Below are positions 7,584 through 16,102 of a DNA stretch of 52,435 nucleotides, one piece after another (positions within the stretch are counted from its first letter, which is position 1; each line of letters begins with the position of its first letter). This DNA is from JAYSRU01 sp043720875. GTDB lineage: Bacteria; Bacteroidota; Bacteroidia; Flavobacteriales_D; Crocinitomicaceae. The position numbers were made by a program, and so were the translations under genes. The notes under the pieces are model-generated. The model saw nothing but the letters and a program-made list of their open reading frames with translations. It was not told where the DNA came from and did no database searches. The DNA lies in contig JAYSRU010000010.1 in assembly GCA_043720875.1 (NCBI GenBank), forward strand, positions 1 through 52,435, written 5' to 3'.

Positions 7584-9602
7584 ATGAAAAAAATCGACCT
7601 TCATACACATACAGTATCAACAATAAGTGACTATTCTTTTGAATTTGACCTTTCGAAAGTTAAAGAATACGTTGACAAACTGAAAATAGACGCCTTGGCG
7701 ATAACGAATCATAATGTTTTTGATCTAAGCCAATATTTACAAATCAAAAATACTTTGAAAATACCAGTATTTCCAGGGATTGAAATCAACTTAGAAGGTG
7801 GACATCTCTTGGTTATTACAGATACTGATGATTTTGAAATCTCAAATTTTGAAGAGAAATGTAAACTTGTTTCAGCATTAATAATAAATAATACTGACAC
7901 TCTTACAATTGCTCAATTCAAAAATATTTTTCCTGACCTTAACAAGTACATTCTAATCCCACATTATGACAAAAGCCCAGAAATTAATAAACCAACAATA
8001 GCTGAATTACAACCTCACATTACATCCGGTGAAGTTGCAAGCATACCTAAATTTAAACGAATGATGAAAGAACAGAACGGTCTAACTCCTGTTCTGTTTA
8101 GTGATATGCGCTTCAGTAGCAATTTAAAGGACTTCCCAACAAGACAAACTTTTGTAGACCTCAAAGAAATCTCTTTAGCTGGGATTAAATCTTGCTTGAC
8201 TGATAAATCAAAAATTTCATTAACAAGAGAAAGTGGTAATGATTTTTTTCAAGCTACCGATGACGGCTTAGAATTATCTACAGGCTTGAATATTATTTTG
8301 GGTGGTCGCTCATCAGGTAAAACAGTTACACTTGATAAAATAGCTGCATCTTCGGGAAGTGCAAAATACATAAAACAATTCTCACTGCTTCAAAATGATG
8401 AAGAAACTTTTAATCGAACAAACGACTATAGACTCAGCATTATTAACAACAATTATTTAACTGAATTTAAATCGGTTGTTGAAGATGTTGTTCAAATTGA
8501 TCTAAAGCAAAATTTTCTTAGTTTAGAAAGCTATTTAGAATCGCTTAAGAAATTCGCATCTGAAAGCGAGAAGAAGGATTTGTATTCTAAATGTATGCTA
8601 TTTAGTGAAGAATTATTCTCGCTGAATGACTTCAAAAATCTTGATAAATTAGTCGAATCAGTTACAACCCTTATTGAAAACAACGAATATCAAGATATTA
8701 TAACAAAGTATGTTTCAACCGAAAATCTAAAAGGATTATTAAAAGAGCTAATACAAAAAGCAATAGTTTCGAAGATTGAAAGCGAACAAAAGAAATGGTT
8801 GAATACTATTATTAATGATGTTCAACGAGAATTGAGAATAAAAACTACCAGCACTTTTATTGAGAATGTGGATTTTCACAAAATCGCCACTGATGATATG
8901 AAAGTTGTAAAATTTAATGAGGTAGTATCTGAATTGAAAAAATCAAGAAATATTAATAAGGAAGAATTGGGGAAATTTTCAATCATAACTACTTTAAATT
9001 CAATTGAAAGTGCTTCTGATTTAAAAAATATCGGTCGTGATAAAAAAACATATAGCACTGCATTTAGCAAGTATAATGACCCTTATTTATATATACATAA
9101 ACTTAGGGAAACAGGCGTAGAAGATGCAAACTTATATAAGTTTTTTGTAAAAATAGAATCAGTTACATTAAATAAAGATGGGTTCAAGGTATCAGGTGGG
9201 GAACGTTCAGAATTCAACTTGATACACGAAATAAAAGATGCTACCAAATATGACATTCTTCTTATCGATGAGCCAGAATCATCTTTTGACAACCTATTTC
9301 TAAGAAAGGAAATAAATTCCTTAATAAAGGATATGGCACAACTGATGCCCGTAGTTGTAGTAACCCACAACAGTACTGTTGGCGCATCTATAAAGCCAAA
9401 CTTTATTGCTGTTACAAATAAAAACCTTGAAAATGGCAAGTTTGTCTACCGCATATTTAACGGTTACCCATCAGACAAAGAGCTAAGTTGTTCTGACGGG
9501 ACAAAAATCAAAAACTACGAAGCAATTCTGAACTGTTTGGAAGCAGGAGAAGATGCCTACACAGAACGAAAAACTCAAACTTATGAAATACTTAAAGATT
9601 GA
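7584..9602 (+). CDS. PHP-domain / ABC-type ATPase fusion protein
   Basis: The 672-residue product has two enzyme parts. Residues 1-~200 are a PHP (polymerase and histidinol phosphatase) domain with the metal-binding set D-L-H7-T-H9, N-H43-N, P-G-I-E67 and P-H127-Y-D-K, a fold used for phosphodiester or phosphoester hydrolysis. Residues ~230-640 are an SMC/RecF-like ABC ATPase: Walker A G-G-R-S-S-G-K246-T, a long charged helical middle, signature S537-G-G-E-R, Walker B I-D562-E563 and H-loop T-H595-N. The layout resembles TrlF-type and other nuclease-ATPase proteins of mobile defence loci. A defence role is inferred from architecture and context. Its 3' end overlaps the next gene by 20 bases, suggesting translational coupling. 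Confidence 0.9.
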   Translation: MKKIDLHTHTVSTISDYSFEFDLSKVKEYVDKLKIDALAITNHNVFDLSQYLQIKNTLKIPVFPGIEINLEGGHLLVITDTDDFEISNFEEKCKLVSALIINNTDTLTIAQFKNIFPDLNKYILIPHYDKSPEINKPTIAELQPHITSGEVASIPKFKRMMKEQNGLTPVLFSDMRFSSNLKDFPTRQTFVDLKEISLAGIKSCLTDKSKISLTRESGNDFFQATDDGLELSTGLNIILGGRSSGKTVTLDKIAASSGSAKYIKQFSLLQNDEETFNRTNDYRLSIINNNYLTEFKSVVEDVVQIDLKQNFLSLESYLESLKKFASESEKKDLYSKCMLFSEELFSLNDFKNLDKLVESVTTLIENNEYQDIITKYVSTENLKGLLKELIQKAIVSKIESEQKKWLNTIINDVQRELRIKTTSTFIENVDFHKIATDDMKVVKFNEVVSELKKSRNINKEELGKFSIITTLNSIESASDLKNIGRDKKTYSTAFSKYNDPYLYIHKLRETGVEDANLYKFFVKIESVTLNKDGFKVSGGERSEFNLIHEIKDATKYDILLIDEPESSFDNLFLRKEINSLIKDMAQLMPVVVVTHNSTVGASIKPNFIAVTNKNLENGKFVYRIFNGYPSDKELSCSDGTKIKNYEAILNCLEAGEDAYTERKTQTYEILKD

Positions 9603-9882
9603 AAGCAACAAAGGTTATTATCGATTAGATACTAGCCAAGATGTTTGGACAGACCTTGACCAAATAAACAAAGAACATCTATTGGAGTTGCTGAAATTTG
9701 CTTCTTCAGGCGCATTTGAATTAGACGAATATAAAGATGAATTACTTCAAAATCCCGCCCATAATATCATTTATAAAAACATCTATGGCAAGTTTACAGA
9801 CTTTTTAACCAACAAAACAAGGTTTCATGACAGTGTTGAAGCCACATATAAACAAGCATTTGAAAAATACCAATTACAATAA
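9583..9882 (+). CDS. Small acidic partner protein of the PHP/ATPase
   Basis: The 99-residue product is acidic, probably mostly helical, with no signal peptide. ATG 9583 is preferred; an in-frame ATG at 9553 would lengthen the overlap to 50 bases. The gene starts inside the end of the PHP/ATPase gene, the usual layout for a co-translated partner. No domain was recognised. It may be an immunity-like or adaptor subunit of the ATPase, but nothing in its sequence proves this. Confidence 0.75.
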   Translation: MKYLKIESNKGYYRLDTSQDVWTDLDQINKEHLLELLKFASSGAFELDEYKDELLQNPAHNIIYKNIYGKFTDFLTNKTRFHDSVEATYKQAFEKYQLQ

Positions 9883-9893
9883 GAATAAAGAAA

Positions 9894-10049
9894 GCCCAAC
9901 GCACAAAAGCACTTACCCAAAATTGGCAGTTTAGTGCTTAAATGAAGCCTTGTACTTCGTATCAAGTTCTAAACCGACAAAACTGTTAAACTCAATATAT
10001 AAGCCTACTTACAGAAAATAGTATCACAAATATTTTAATAAAAATTTAA
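9894..10049. other. Spacer with attC-like left core and hairpin
   Basis: GCCCAAC (9894-9900) fits RYYYAAC. Just after it AAGCACT (9907-9913) pairs with AGTGCTT (9933-9939) around a 19-base loop. No matching GTTRRRY right core was found before the next gene, so if this is an integron-type recombination site it is incomplete. There is no T-run, so it is not a standard terminator. Confidence 0.3.
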
Positions 10050-11063
10050 ATGAATAAACTTATATTTATTGTTAGCCTTATTTCAACAAGTCTTTCAGCT
10101 CAAACCATTATAGATGTTACAGAAACAACCTTGAAAATTGGTGCACATGGTGGAGAAGAACTGTTTTACTATGGCTTTGCAGAAGGTGATCAATTAATTT
10201 TTAACTTTCAAGAAGTAAACGGAAAAGAGTTAAAAGAAATTGAAATAACAGAACTTCCTTCGTCATCAAAATTCATGGATTATAAATCAAAAAAAATTGA
10301 AAATAAAACACTGAATATTACAAAGACTGGTATCTATAGATTTAGATTTTTAAATACTGCCTTGACCGGGCGAATATGTAAAATAAAAATTCAACGCATT
10401 CCCGCTTCTGAAACAACAAAGAATTTTAATTCTTCCGTATATTGGAAAACCATTTATGATACCACATATTCAACAACGCAGGAAGAATATTTGATTAAAA
10501 CAGATACAACTATTTCTAACATTACTGATCAAACAGCAAAGGTTCATTCGGTAGGAAATAATTATGGGAACAAAACAACATTCAATTTTATTTTACCAAA
10601 AAACACAGTGTCTTGGAGTTATTATATTGGAGTTGATCAAGCAGGTCAACAAGCCTATGCTCAGGCAATGAGTGAACTTTCAAACAATGCATCACCTATT
10701 ATTGCAAGATTACCTGGATACGGACCATTAGCAGCATTGGCACTTAATTGTACATCCTATTTGCCTGTACTTCAGGCTGGAGAAGACATAGACTTTTATA
10801 TAGTGACTGGCGCTAATGTTAATCTCTTTTTAGCTGGGCAAGCATTCAATTGCTTAAAAAGAGGCAAAGTAATTAATGATTTTTCAAAAATGACAAATCC
10901 ATCAGAAGGGCAGCTTCATGTTTGTCTTTCAAATGATAATGCAATTACTGGAGTTAACGTTGCGGTAAAAATTACTGCAATTGTTGTAACTCCATTCTGG
11001 GGAGAACGACCAGTAACGAAGATGCATATTAGATCCCAACAAGAAGCAAGTTTGAAAAATTGA
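10050..11063 (+). CDS. Secreted protein, unknown function
   Basis: The 337-residue product has a signal peptide (M-N-K-L, hydrophobic run, L-S-A-Q cut). The mature protein appears beta-rich: an N-terminal part of about 100 residues resembling a beta-sandwich, then a region rich in small residues with an alanine-rich stretch near residue 200. No family was recognised. It is probably periplasmic or surface-exposed. The gene is AT-rich like its neighbours and is followed after 13 bases by the DUF6090-like gene, so the two are likely co-transcribed. Confidence 0.75.
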   Translation: MNKLIFIVSLISTSLSAQTIIDVTETTLKIGAHGGEELFYYGFAEGDQLIFNFQEVNGKELKEIEITELPSSSKFMDYKSKKIENKTLNITKTGIYRFRFLNTALTGRICKIKIQRIPASETTKNFNSSVYWKTIYDTTYSTTQEEYLIKTDTTISNITDQTAKVHSVGNNYGNKTTFNFILPKNTVSWSYYIGVDQAGQQAYAQAMSELSNNASPIIARLPGYGPLAALALNCTSYLPVLQAGEDIDFYIVTGANVNLFLAGQAFNCLKRGKVINDFSKMTNPSEGQLHVCLSNDNAITGVNVAVKITAIVVTPFWGERPVTKMHIRSQQEASLKN

Positions 11064-11076
11064 AACAAAAGAAATT

Positions 11077-11754
11077 ATGGAAGATGACATAATAAAACAT
11101 ACTCAAAAGATATTTAAAACTTTTAAGGATAGAACTCAATCGCTAAAGGTGAAATCAATAGCCATAATTAAGGAAATTTTCATCATTGTGTTTGCGGTAA
11201 CGCTTTCAATTAAATTTCACGGATGGAGCGAAGATAGCAAGCAACAGCAAGAAGTCTCAGAATTTTTAATTGATCTAAAATCAGATTTGCAAAAGGATAT
11301 AACCGCAATGAATAACGAGATGATCGAATATAAAATTGGTATTTTTTCAATTAATAATTTGACAAAATTATCGAATGACGAAATTCAAACAGTTCAACCA
11401 GATTTTCATTTAACAACGCGAAGAACGAACGAAGGAAATTTTGAAGGATTTAAGTCCAGTGGGAAAATCGGGTTTATTCAAAACAAGGAACTAAAAACTA
11501 ACATTCTAGAATATTTCGTACAAAATATGCCTCCTCTTTATAAAATGGAAGAGAATAGAAATGTAACAAGTATTGAAATATTTGAAGAAATAAGTGACGA
11601 TTCAAATTTGGGTAAAACAATTTTAAAAACAAAAGTAAAGACAATGATGAGTCTTTACTTACAATATTCGAATTTACTAATTGAAAGCTACGATGCTAAT
11701 ACCCAATTAGCCAAGAAGATTATCGAACAAATTGATGCACAAATAAAAGCCTAA
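11077..11754 (+). CDS. DUF6090-like single-pass membrane protein
   Basis: The 225-residue product has one membrane segment around residues 27-45, in a context (K-E-I-F-I-I-V-F-A-V, then I-K-F-H-G-W-S-E-D) that strongly resembles the start of DUF6090 proteins. These are common in Bacteroidota and of unknown function. The rest is helical and charged, probably a periplasmic coiled coil. It shares a transcript with the secreted protein just upstream. Family assignment is from the N-terminal pattern only. Confidence 0.75.
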   Translation: MEDDIIKHTQKIFKTFKDRTQSLKVKSIAIIKEIFIIVFAVTLSIKFHGWSEDSKQQQEVSEFLIDLKSDLQKDITAMNNEMIEYKIGIFSINNLTKLSNDEIQTVQPDFHLTTRRTNEGNFEGFKSSGKIGFIQNKELKTNILEYFVQNMPPLYKMEENRNVTSIEIFEEISDDSNLGKTILKTKVKTMMSLYLQYSNLLIESYDANTQLAKKIIEQIDAQIKA

Positions 11755-11837
11755 TCATTTTTGCACAATCGCCAAAAACACCCAACTTTATCTCAAGAAA
11801 CAGTAAACTTCTAGGATTTTGAAAAATAAGGTTACCT

Positions 11838-11864
11838 TTGATACTATCAAATGATACTATCAAT
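11838..11864 (+). promoter_or_regulatory. Tandem palindromic operator of the Fic gene
   Basis: TTGATACTATCAA (11838-11850) is a perfect palindrome around a central C. TGATACTATCA repeats immediately after it (11852-11862), with centres 13 bases apart. The ATG follows at 11875, and TATATTTA at 11867-11874 resembles a -7 box. The placement suits a repressor site, possibly read by the winged-helix end of the Fic protein itself. Confidence 0.55.
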
Positions 11865-11874
11865 TTATATTTAG

Positions 11875-12831
11875 ATGAAACCGCCTTACACCATTACAGG
11901 AAAGATTTTAAAATTAGTTGCTTCAATTTCGGAAAGAATAGGGGAAATAAATGCTGCCCATTTAAGTAAACCGCCAACAGAATTAAGAAAGAAAAACAGA
12001 ATAAAAAGTATTCATGCTTCGCTAGAAATAGAAGGTAACACGTTGACGATTGAGCAAATTACAGCAATACTTGAAGACAAACGGGTAATTGGTCCCATAA
12101 AGGATATTCTGGAAGTTAAAAATGCCATTGCGGTCTATGATCGTTTGGATAAATTGAATCCCTATAGTTTTGCTTCATTTCGTTCTGCGCATAGCCTATT
12201 AATGAATGAACTTATTGCATCGGCAGGGAAACTCAGAAACAAATCAGTGGGGATAGTTAAAGGGTTAGCAATTGCCCATATTGCTCCCAACAGTGAAATG
12301 CTAAACCCCTTAATGAAAGATCTATTCAACTACTTGAAACATGACGATGATTTGATCCTAATCAAAAGTTGTGTATTTCATTATGAAATGGAATTTATTC
12401 ATCCTTTCCTTGATGGAAACGGTAGAATGGGACGCTTATGGCAAACGCTCATTTTAAAAGAGGCTTATCCCGTCTTCGAATTTCTGCCCATTGAAACAAT
12501 AATTAACGCACAACAAGACAAGTATTACGCAGCGTTAAGCAAAGCTGATAAAACAGGCGAATCAACCGTATTTATTGAATTCATGCTGGGAATCATTCTA
12601 GAATCCTTACAAGAATTATTAACCATTCAGAACGTAAGTCTATCGAATATTGACAGAATCACGCTGTTCAAATCAATAATAAAAGAGGGCTATTTTACAC
12701 GAAAAGACTACCTGAAGAATTTTAGAGAAATTGCAACCGCAACTGCTAGTCGAGATTTAAAATTTGCAGTTGAAAATGGAATAATTGATAAAATTGGAGC
12801 TAAAAATGCAACGCACTATAAATATAAATAA
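11875..12831 (+). CDS. Fic family protein with C-terminal winged helix
   Basis: The 318-residue product is a Fic-domain enzyme, a family that usually transfers AMP from ATP to a hydroxyl group of a target protein. The active-site motif H176-P-F-L-D-G-N-G-R-M-G-R is complete. An N-terminal S49-x-x-x-E53-G motif matches the inhibitory helix (S/T-x-x-x-E-G/N), so this is a class II, self-inhibited enzyme. Residues ~255-318 look like a winged-helix DNA-binding domain, common in stand-alone bacterial Fic proteins. Two palindromes just before the start suggest autoregulation. The target is unknown. It sits in the accessory region beside a broken Bro-N gene. Confidence 0.93.
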   Translation: MKPPYTITGKILKLVASISERIGEINAAHLSKPPTELRKKNRIKSIHASLEIEGNTLTIEQITAILEDKRVIGPIKDILEVKNAIAVYDRLDKLNPYSFASFRSAHSLLMNELIASAGKLRNKSVGIVKGLAIAHIAPNSEMLNPLMKDLFNYLKHDDDLILIKSCVFHYEMEFIHPFLDGNGRMGRLWQTLILKEAYPVFEFLPIETIINAQQDKYYAALSKADKTGESTVFIEFMLGIILESLQELLTIQNVSLSNIDRITLFKSIIKEGYFTRKDYLKNFREIATATASRDLKFAVENGIIDKIGAKNATHYKYK

Positions 12832-12885
12832 CGGGAAGAGAGCGCAATCGAAAATTAGCTTTATTTTTGAATACAGATTAACCTA

Positions 12886-13131
12886 ATGAACGAAAACCAA
12901 AAAATATCCATTCGTTTTTTCGATGACCGTGAGGTGCGCGCCTTGTGGGATGAACAAAACGCCAAGTGGTGGTTTTCGGTCTTGGACATTGTAGCTGTTC
13001 TTACCGATCAAAACGACTATTCCAAAACCCGCAATTATTGGAAATACCTCAAAGCCAAATTGAAGAAAGAAAATAGTCATGTGGTTAGTGTCACTACCCA
13101 ACTGAAATCAACAGCAGAGAAATGTTTATGA
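12886..13131 (+). pseudogene. Truncated Bro-N domain protein
   Basis: The 81 residues match the start of BRO/antirepressor-like proteins: I-S-I-R-F-F-D-D, W-W-F-S-V-L-D-I-V, Y-W-K-Y-L-K-A-K-L and V-T-T-Q-L-K. The frame then ends abruptly, where full-length relatives continue into the second half of the Bro-N domain and a C-terminal part. In another frame (to about 13169) a short unrelated-looking peptide ending Y-S-Y-Y-Y-E-E-N follows, perhaps a second gene fragment. It is most likely a decayed phage or defence-associated gene. Confidence 0.7.
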
Positions 13132-13298
13132 AAGGAATTGATTACTCCTATTATTATGAGGAAAATTAGCAATAAGACCGTTTCATACGCAATTACTATT
13201 CATTGGTTGAAACACTAACCGAGTAAAAAACTACTATTTTTTCTTCCTAAAATGTAATCATTCTCAAATTTTGCGTTAGTAATCCTAAACACATCTAT

Positions 13299-14141
13299 AT
13301 GCTCGCGTTTAAAGTCGTTTCCGTTTTAGCTCTGCTCAGTTTTGGAGGATTCTCTACTTTTCTGTTCACCATGTGCCAAAGTAACACTGCTTTGGAAACG
13401 AGCGACACGGTTGGCAACACCATCGGAACACGCTTTAAAACTCCAAAAGGTTATACGCGTACATTCAGCGATAGTTTGGCGTTTGGATCGTACCTACGCA
13501 ACGTTGAACTACAAGCCATTGGCAGTGACGTGCATTTGTTTAATGGAGCAATGAAAAGCAATAAAATCCATGCAGGTGTTTTAAAATTTGACGTGGGAAA
13601 AAAGGATTTACAGCAATGTGCCGATGCTTGTATGCGCTTACGTGCAGAATACCTCTACAGTCAAAAGCGCTACTCTGAAATTCAATTTTCATTCACCAAC
13701 GGTTTCGCGGCCAATTATGGCGAATGGCGCAAGGGTAAAAGAATTCTGGTCAACGGAAATAACGTGAACTGGAGCGCTGCGGGAAAAGCCGATACTTCGC
13801 GCACCTGTTTTAGAGCGTACCTCGACAAAGTGTACACCTATGCCGGAACATTAAGCCTACAAAACAGTTTGAAAGCAACTTCATTTGCGCAGCTTCAAAT
13901 TGGCGATTTAATAGTGCAAGGAGGTTCGCCCGGACACGCTGTTACCATTGTGGACATGGCACAAAACGAAGAAGGGAAAACAATTGTACTGATTGCCCAA
14001 AGCTATATGCCCGCTCAAGAAATTCATGTAGTGCAAAACCTAAGCGACACTTCACTTTCCCCTTGGATTGTAATCGAAGAAAATGCGCGCGTTGAAACAC
14101 CCGAATGGGATTTTAAAGCGAATAGTTGGAAGAAATGGTAG
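13299..14141 (+). CDS. DUF4846 family protein, exported
   Basis: The 280-residue product has a hydrophobic N-terminal segment ending near M-C-Q-S-N, so it is either a lipoprotein with a poor lipobox or is membrane-anchored. The body matches DUF4846 throughout: Y-L-R, a D-L-Q-Q-C-A-D-A-C-M-R-L-R-A-E-Y-L block near residue 105, F-T-N-G-F, Y-A-G-T-L-S-L, and a P-G-H-A-V-T-I-V-D block followed by A-Q-S-Y-M-P-A-Q near the C-terminus. Function is unknown; the last block recalls NlpC/P60-like papain folds. It is a single gene with its own leader. Confidence 0.88.
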   Translation: MLAFKVVSVLALLSFGGFSTFLFTMCQSNTALETSDTVGNTIGTRFKTPKGYTRTFSDSLAFGSYLRNVELQAIGSDVHLFNGAMKSNKIHAGVLKFDVGKKDLQQCADACMRLRAEYLYSQKRYSEIQFSFTNGFAANYGEWRKGKRILVNGNNVNWSAAGKADTSRTCFRAYLDKVYTYAGTLSLQNSLKATSFAQLQIGDLIVQGGSPGHAVTIVDMAQNEEGKTIVLIAQSYMPAQEIHVVQNLSDTSLSPWIVIEENARVETPEWDFKANSWKKW

Positions 14142-14174
14142 CCCTTTTCTAACTTTTACACCTGCTCAAAATTA

Positions 14175-14220
14175 TGTGCTGAGAAAAGTTTTGATTACAT
14201 TCGTCGAAATTCTTAGCACA
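14175..14220 (+). promoter_or_regulatory. Inverted repeat ending at the permease start codon
   Basis: TGTGCTGAGAA (14175-14185) is the reverse complement of TTCTTAGCACA (14210-14220) except for one position that would be a G-U pair in RNA. The spacer is 24 bases and contains TACATTCG (14196-14203), close to a -7 box. The right arm ends on the A of the ATG. It could be a DNA operator or, if transcribed, a stem reaching the start codon. Confidence 0.5.
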
Positions 14221-15989
14221 TGCAAAACAACAAAGGCGCAATTGGCACAGTAATTACAGTTTTCTTTTTTTGGGGCTTTATTGCTGCAGGTAATAATATT
14301 TTCATCCCTTTTTGTAGAACTTATTTTGATTTAGACCAATTTCAAGGGCAACTTATTGATTTCGCTTTTTACTTTGCGTACTACATAGGTGCACTTTGCC
14401 TCTACGCATTTGGCGCATTGAACGGGAAAGATGTGATTCGATCGTGGGGCTACAAAAAAAGTATTGTCATTGGATTGTTGTTATCTGCTGTTGGGGCGAT
14501 CGTTATGATTGTTGCGGTAAAAGGTGATACGTTCACCGGAATGCTTATTGGATTGTTCGTGGTGGCTTTAGGTTTTTCGATCCAACAAACTTCTGCCAAC
14601 CCATTATTGATCTCGTTGGGCGCGCCAAAAACGGGTGCGAGCAGAGTAAGTCTTGGTGGTGGAATTAATAGCTTAGGCACCACCATTGGTCCATTATTGG
14701 TTGCTTTGGCTTTGTTTGGAACAACCGCTGCGAGTGAAACTGGTGCGGATGCGATTGGTAAATTAAATTTGAACAAAGTTGTTTTCTTATACGGTGGGGT
14801 TTCCTTGCTGTTTATTGCGTTGGCAATGGTGTTCAAGTTTTCTAAAAGTGTAGCCAACGACGCCACTAATGAAGTGGTTGAAAAATCGAAGAAGGCATTA
14901 GCTGCCTTGCTTATTATTACAGGTTTATTGGTTACGTGTTTTGTTCCTATTTTATCTTCATACGCAAGCAAAGAAGCGAATCAAATTACTGAATTGCAAA
15001 AAATGGCGGCACCTATTCAAGTTGAATTGGATGCGCAAACCAAATTAAGCAATCGCAGTCCGAAGTCTGTTGAATATTTAACCACGCAAATTAAAACCAT
15101 AAACGATGCCGTAACGCGTATCAAAAAACCTTTAGACAAAAAACGAATGATCTGGAGTTCCGTGGGTATTCTTGTGGTTTTGGGAGGATTAAGTGTTTCT
15201 TTGGGTATAGCCAACAAACAAAAAACGGGTTGGGGTGCCTTGCAATATCCGCAATTGGTATTAGGAATGATTGCCATATTTATCTACGTTGGGGTAGAAG
15301 TTGCAATCGGTTCCAACTTACCCGAATTATTGAAACAAAAAGCGTTTGGCGCACTTACTGACACCCAAATTGCTCCATATATTGCCATGTATTGGGGAAG
15401 TTTAATGATCGGACGTTGGGGCGGCGCAGTTGAAGCATTCGATCTTTCAAAGTCAACTAAAACTATTTTGTATGCCGTTGCTCCATTGACCGCATTGGCC
15501 GTAGTGCTCGCATTAACAGCCGCAGCAGGACATTCTGTGAAACCGTTTTACCTTTACGTAGTTTGCGTAGCGATACAGATTGGCGCATTTTTCTTTACCA
15601 AGAACAGAACGGCCTTAACCCTTACCGTATTCAGTATCCTAGGTGCTCTTACGGTAACCATCGGAATGCTAACTTCTGGGGATATTGCAACCTATGCAAT
15701 TTTAAGTGCAGGTTTATGTTGTAGCATTATGTGGCCAAGTATATTTGCGTTATCCATTGCAGGATTAGGAAAATACACGAGTCAAGGTTCTGCGTTTTTG
15801 ATTATGATGATTTTAGGAGGTGCGTTAATTCCACCTTTCCAAGGAAAATTATCAGACATTATCGGCATTCAACAGTCGTACATTGTGGGCGTAATTTGCT
15901 TCATCTATTTGGCCATATTTGCTATGGTGGCGAGTAAGATTTTAAAGAAGCAGGGCGTTGATTTATCGGATGAGACAACCAGTCACTAA
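14220..15989 (+). CDS. FucP/GluP-like sugar permease (FHS family MFS)
   Basis: The 589-residue protein is a sugar:proton symporter of the fucose-galactose-glucose branch of the MFS, in the inner membrane. The N-terminal half has the family features F-F-F-W-G-F, N-x-x-F-I-P-F, A-Y-Y-I-G-A and the Q-Q-T-S-A-N-P-L-L helix. It is about 150 residues longer than typical FucP. The extra part, roughly residues 225-325, has two added hydrophobic helices flanking a polar, probably coiled loop. The substrate cannot be fixed from sequence. No catabolic gene is adjacent. An inverted repeat surrounds its promoter region. Confidence 0.9.
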   Translation: MQNNKGAIGTVITVFFFWGFIAAGNNIFIPFCRTYFDLDQFQGQLIDFAFYFAYYIGALCLYAFGALNGKDVIRSWGYKKSIVIGLLLSAVGAIVMIVAVKGDTFTGMLIGLFVVALGFSIQQTSANPLLISLGAPKTGASRVSLGGGINSLGTTIGPLLVALALFGTTAASETGADAIGKLNLNKVVFLYGGVSLLFIALAMVFKFSKSVANDATNEVVEKSKKALAALLIITGLLVTCFVPILSSYASKEANQITELQKMAAPIQVELDAQTKLSNRSPKSVEYLTTQIKTINDAVTRIKKPLDKKRMIWSSVGILVVLGGLSVSLGIANKQKTGWGALQYPQLVLGMIAIFIYVGVEVAIGSNLPELLKQKAFGALTDTQIAPYIAMYWGSLMIGRWGGAVEAFDLSKSTKTILYAVAPLTALAVVLALTAAAGHSVKPFYLYVVCVAIQIGAFFFTKNRTALTLTVFSILGALTVTIGMLTSGDIATYAILSAGLCCSIMWPSIFALSIAGLGKYTSQGSAFLIMMILGGALIPPFQGKLSDIIGIQQSYIVGVICFIYLAIFAMVASKILKKQGVDLSDETTSH

Positions 15990-16102
15990 GCTGAGAGCTA
16001 AGTTTTGTAATCCGTTTATATTCCACAGAGAATGGTTCTAGGTTAGCCGTCATTTTAAAACCAGACAGGATAAACCTAGCATAGCAAAAACAAGTTGAAA
16101 GT

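Noticed and set aside
12883..13101. Minus-strand frame opposite the Bro-N fragment
   Set aside because: The plus strand clearly encodes Bro-N residues; the minus frame is its shadow.
14450..14971. 173-codon minus-strand frame within the permease gene
   Set aside because: Antisense to membrane helices of a well-supported permease; typical of overlap caused by codon bias.
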